From a bacterium (lineage in GTDB: Bacteria > Planctomycetota > Planctomycetia > Pirellulales > Pirellulaceae): a DNA stretch of 6,516 nt. Below, in pieces: positions 3,608-6,516 of the stretch (positions are counted from its first letter, which is position 1; each line of letters begins with the position of its first letter). Under the pieces are notes generated by a model, which saw nothing but the letters and a program-made list of their open reading frames with translations, was not told the origin of the DNA and searched no databases. Both the position numbers and the translations under genes were made by a program. The stretch is from the NCBI GenBank assembly GCA_030432015.1, contig JAUIHJ010000483.1, forward strand, positions 1 through 6,516, written 5' to 3'.

Positions 3608-6516
3608 CTAGAGCGCTCGGATTTCGTCGGTCGAAGTGAAAAGCAATCGAGCGGCGATGCGTTCCGCCGCCAGCCCGGTCATCGCCATGATGGCGCGGCG
3701 GTACGCCTCGATTTGCGGGCGATAAGAGTCGATCCGTTCGGTTTGTTGCGATTTCGAGCGAATGAGGTCCGTTTTGAAGTCAATCACCTCGGCGGCAACC
3801 AGTGCATTCCCCTGCGACAGCAGTACCAGCCGGTCAATGTAGCCGGTCAGCATGCGATTCTGCTCGCGGATCGCGAAAGGGCGTTCATTTTGCACGACGA
3901 CGCCCAGGTCAGCGGATCCTCCTGGCCAGATTCCTGGCAACACGCTTTCCAGGGACGCCAGGTAGCTTTCTCGATGCAACAATAGGGAGGTTGCAGGTCG
4001 CGCGAGATCCGCCAGGAATTGCTCGATGAGCGGGTCGAGATCGAGTGAGACCGGTGCGGCTTGCGTTCGTAGCAGTCGGTCCGCCACATTCCGCAATGCT
4101 GCCTGCTGCGGCATTCCGTCCTCCAACCAATGAATGCTCTCAAAAAAAGCATGCACCATGGTCCCACGCAGCAGCGATTCGCGATTGGGAGTTTGCCAGA
4201 GCTGATCATAGCGAACTCGATTGCCGCCCTCTAAGGTGGACGGGCTCGTGCGCGGCAAACTGTGTCGATGGCCACCAACGGCGCGAGCCATTGTGATCTT
4301 CGTGGGTCGTGCCGGTGGTGGCGCGGCGACCCTGACGTCGTCGGCTGGCTCTGCCTTGATGTCCTTCGACCAATCTGGTCGCCCGTGTTCGAAGAGCAGT
4401 TGATCCGGAGCGACCGGCTCGTTGCCGGCCAATGCCGCGCGCAGCAAGCCTCCGAAGGTGCGCGGCACCTTCTTTTCATTCGGCTTGGAGGGATCGACCA
4501 GCATGTAAAGCGCATTGCGGGCCCGCGTCACGGCAACGTACAACAGGCACAGTGACTCGGAGACACTGCGGTGGGTGGCCGTGGCAAACATCTCTTGGAT
4601 GGGCTGAGGGAAGAGCCGGAGCGTCGTTTCGTTCACGTAGCGACATACACGATCGGCTGGCTGGGTCGATTCGGCGCGGCGGACGACGAACGATGCCGGT
4701 TGCCCGGCTAAATTGGCATTCAATTCGGGGAGGACGACAATTTCAAACTCCAGCCCCTTGGACTGATGAATGGTCATCACGCGGACATTCGCCGAGGCTG
4801 GATCGGACACGCGTTCCTGCTCGATAAAGGCGACGAAATTCGAAGTGCGGATCGTGGGGCTGGCGCCAAAGACGTAGGCCAGTTCGACCAATTGCGCAAG
4901 TCGATTCCGCTCGCGCGCATCCAGACCTGCTCCGACGATGCGTGCCCAATCCGCGACGGCGGGGCCGTACCCTTGGTCGACAAGCTGCTGCCGGATCTGC
5001 TGCGCGGCGGTCGCAGCCGCCGCGTCGCCTTGTAGATCGTCAAACCCTAATGCAGCGGCCAACGGAGAATTCGCGACGTGGAATCGCGCAACGCGATCGC
5101 CCGGGTGATCCGTCAGCCTCAACAGGGACAGTACCACCTGCACGGACGCCGCATCAGTCAACGGGTTGCCACCTTCCTCGCTGGCGAGAATTTGACGTTG
5201 CCTTAAGCGGCCAATGATCTTGGCGACCGTGGCATTGGTCCGCACCAGCACACCGATCGATGCACTGGGGGTGGCCGCATGCAACTGGCTAATCCGCTCG
5301 ACAGCAAAATCCAGCATCGTCTCTTTGGGATCCAACGCTTCTTCCACTGGCGCGGTTGCCAGGCAGACGTAGCCCGGCAGTTCGGTCAGGGCGGTGGCGT
5401 GCGTCTCGAAGCGATCGGCAAAGGTCTGCACGGCCGCCTCGGTGCGTTCCAAGTTGTCGTGCCGCGTGATGCCAGTGAAGATGCGGTTGACCGTGTCGAT
5501 GACGGCTGGCGAGGAACGGAAGCTGACATTGAGCGATTGTTGTTGGATGTTTGGCAGTTGCTCACTGACCGCGTCGAAAATCTCTGCCAATCCACCGCGC
5601 CAACCGTAAATGGCCTGCTTCACGTCGCCGACGCAGAAGAAGGAACTGGCGGGACTGGAGGTCACACGCTCCACCAACGGACGAATGGCGTGCCATTGTG
5701 GGGGCGACGTGTCCTGGAATTCGTCGAGCAACACATGGTCGATTTGCCCATCCAGCCGAAACGCCAGGCGTCCGAGTTCGGCCTTCGAACTGCCGCGGGT
5801 ATTCATGGCGGCATGCGCGAGTCGCCACGTGACATCGGCGAAGCGCATCGCCCTGCGCTGCTGCTTGAGCCGCTGATACTCGACATCGAAGGTCGCGAGC
5901 AGTTGGTACGACGCGGCCGTTTGTTGAGCGATACGGCCGATCAGCAGGGCCCGTGCGTGCTGGACCAACGGTTGATAGGCGTCCACCATCGCGTCCGGAA
6001 TCACTTGCCTGCCGTATTTCTCTTCCTGCGCCGCGACCTTCGCCCCCACGCCGGTTCCCACAAACGATTCCCAATCCTGGTTCAGCGCGCGGCGATAGTC
6101 AGCCTGATGTGCTTTGGTAAAATTCTTCCCGGTGACTTCGAGTTCGCGCAAGGCCTCAAGCGCCTCGGAAAATTGCTCGCCAGCCAGCGGCTTGAGTTTC
6201 GGGAACGCATGCCAAGCAGCTTCGTCGGTCTCCAGGAATAGCTCGTACATGTCGTTGATGGCATCCCCCACCAGGTCGCCGATGCCTCGACTTGCTTCGC
6301 CCTTGGTCAAGAGATGCGTCAGCGTCATCAAGTTGGCGGTCGAACCGCGTTGGAAGAGCGTCTCGAGTGCTTCGCCTCGAAGCGCGGCATCCTCCAACTC
6401 GTCAATAATGCGCCAGTTAGGAGGCACACCCAATTCCAGGCTCAGGCTGCGGGTCATCTGGATGAACAAGCTGTCGAGCGTGCTGATGCGCAGGCGGTAG
6501 AGTTGGCCAAGCAATT
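3608..6516 (-). CDS. addA: AddA-type UvrD/RecB-family helicase-nuclease, N-terminus beyond window
   Basis: About 968 codons are visible. The frame runs off the right edge, so the TTG at 6514 is an internal Leu, not a start. The protein is a DNA double-strand-end helicase and nuclease for recombinational repair, normally working with AddB. Superfamily 1 helicase motifs appear in order (residues counted from 6514): motif Ib-like ISTLDSLF near 10-17, Walker B DEFQD at 264-268, motif III GDVKQAIYGWRGG at 296-308, motif IV SFRSS around Arg333, motif V TIHQSKGLEF at 581-590, and motif VI VAVTRAR at 660-666. The C-terminal PDDEXK nuclease follows: RGTMVH with His788, IDRL with Asp894, IDFKT with Asp912 and Lys914, and QIEAY with Gln934 and Tyr938. 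All look intact. The Walker A motif and probably about 100 residues are missing beyond the edge; AddA proteins are usually about 1,200 residues. The lack of a Cys cluster around the nuclease fits AddA rather than AddB. An addB gene would be expected upstream, outside the window. Confidence 0.9.
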   Translation of the reverse strand, partial: LLGQLYRLRISTLDSLFIQMTRSLSLELGVPPNWRIIDELEDAALRGEALETLFQRGSTANLMTLTHLLTKGEASRGIGDLVGDAINDMYELFLETDEAAWHAFPKLKPLAGEQFSEALEALRELEVTGKNFTKAHQADYRRALNQDWESFVGTGVGAKVAAQEEKYGRQVIPDAMVDAYQPLVQHARALLIGRIAQQTAASYQLLATFDVEYQRLKQQRRAMRFADVTWRLAHAAMNTRGSSKAELGRLAFRLDGQIDHVLLDEFQDTSPPQWHAIRPLVERVTSSPASSFFCVGDVKQAIYGWRGGLAEIFDAVSEQLPNIQQQSLNVSFRSSPAVIDTVNRIFTGITRHDNLERTEAAVQTFADRFETHATALTELPGYVCLATAPVEEALDPKETMLDFAVERISQLHAATPSASIGVLVRTNATVAKIIGRLRQRQILASEEGGNPLTDAASVQVVLSLLRLTDHPGDRVARFHVANSPLAAALGFDDLQGDAAAATAAQQIRQQLVDQGYGPAVADWARIVGAGLDARERNRLAQLVELAYVFGASPTIRTSNFVAFIEQERVSDPASANVRVMTIHQSKGLEFEIVVLPELNANLAGQPASFVVRRAESTQPADRVCRYVNETTLRLFPQPIQEMFATATHRSVSESLCLLYVAVTRARNALYMLVDPSKPNEKKVPRTFGGLLRAALAGNEPVAPDQLLFEHGRPDWSKDIKAEPADDVRVAAPPPARPTKITMARAVGGHRHSLPRTSPSTLEGGNRVRYDQLWQTPNRESLLRGTMVHAFFESIHWLEDGMPQQAALRNVADRLLRTQAAPVSLDLDPLIEQFLADLARPATSLLLHRESYLASLESVLPGIWPGGSADLGVVVQNERPFAIREQNRMLTGYIDRLVLLSQGNALVAAEVIDFKTDLIRSKSQQTERIDSYRPQIEAYRRAIMAMTGLAAERIAARLLFTSTDEIRAL

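Noticed and set aside
5279..6241. A 320-codon plus-strand open frame inside the addA-like gene
   Set aside because: It lies entirely opposite a frame carrying helicase motifs in correct order. Its translation shows no recognisable domain.
1..6516. Defence system or mobile element around the helicase-nuclease
   Set aside because: The large gene matches AddA in motif order and nuclease residues. Its neighbour aroH is a housekeeping gene, and no transposase, integrase, toxin or repeat array is visible.

Overview
The window reads as chromosomal DNA of a planctomycete, most likely of the Pirellula/Rhodopirellula group. This rests on gene content rather than alignment. The left edge encodes the N-terminal part of a PVC-type membrane-bound dehydrogenase/heme-binding protein. 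The middle encodes a secreted, Cys- and Val-rich protein with YTV-type repeats, a family described in planctomycetes and linked to their protein-rich cell wall. The DNA is moderately GC-rich, and intergenic spaces are short to moderate.

Layout, left to right: (1) 1-939, minus strand: 313 N-terminal codons of the PVC-type dehydrogenase, running off the left edge. (2) 940-1190: divergent intergenic region. (3) 1191-1880, plus strand: a small protein of unknown function with an N-terminal zinc ribbon, a long linker and C-terminal membrane helices. (4) 2024-2974, plus strand: the YTV-type Cys-rich exported protein, with a clear Shine-Dalgarno sequence. (5) 3007-3037: a strong hairpin terminator between convergent genes. 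(6) 3062-3490, minus strand: an AroH-type monofunctional chorismate mutase with its known catalytic residues in place. (7) 3608-6516, minus strand: a large UvrD-family helicase-nuclease of AddA type, complete from helicase motif Ib to the C-terminal nuclease but missing its N-terminus and Walker A motif beyond the right edge.

The two right-hand genes (addA-like, then aroH) lie on the same strand, 117 bases apart, with no obvious terminator between them, so they may share a transcript. Otherwise the genes look like independent units: DNA repair and recombination, aromatic amino-acid synthesis, cell-surface structure, and an exported oxidoreductase-like protein. I see no tRNA or rRNA, CRISPR array, insertion sequence or phage feature, and no convincing multi-gene novel system. 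The least explained items are the YTV protein, with its extreme composition and Cys/His/Gly cluster, and the zinc-ribbon membrane protein.
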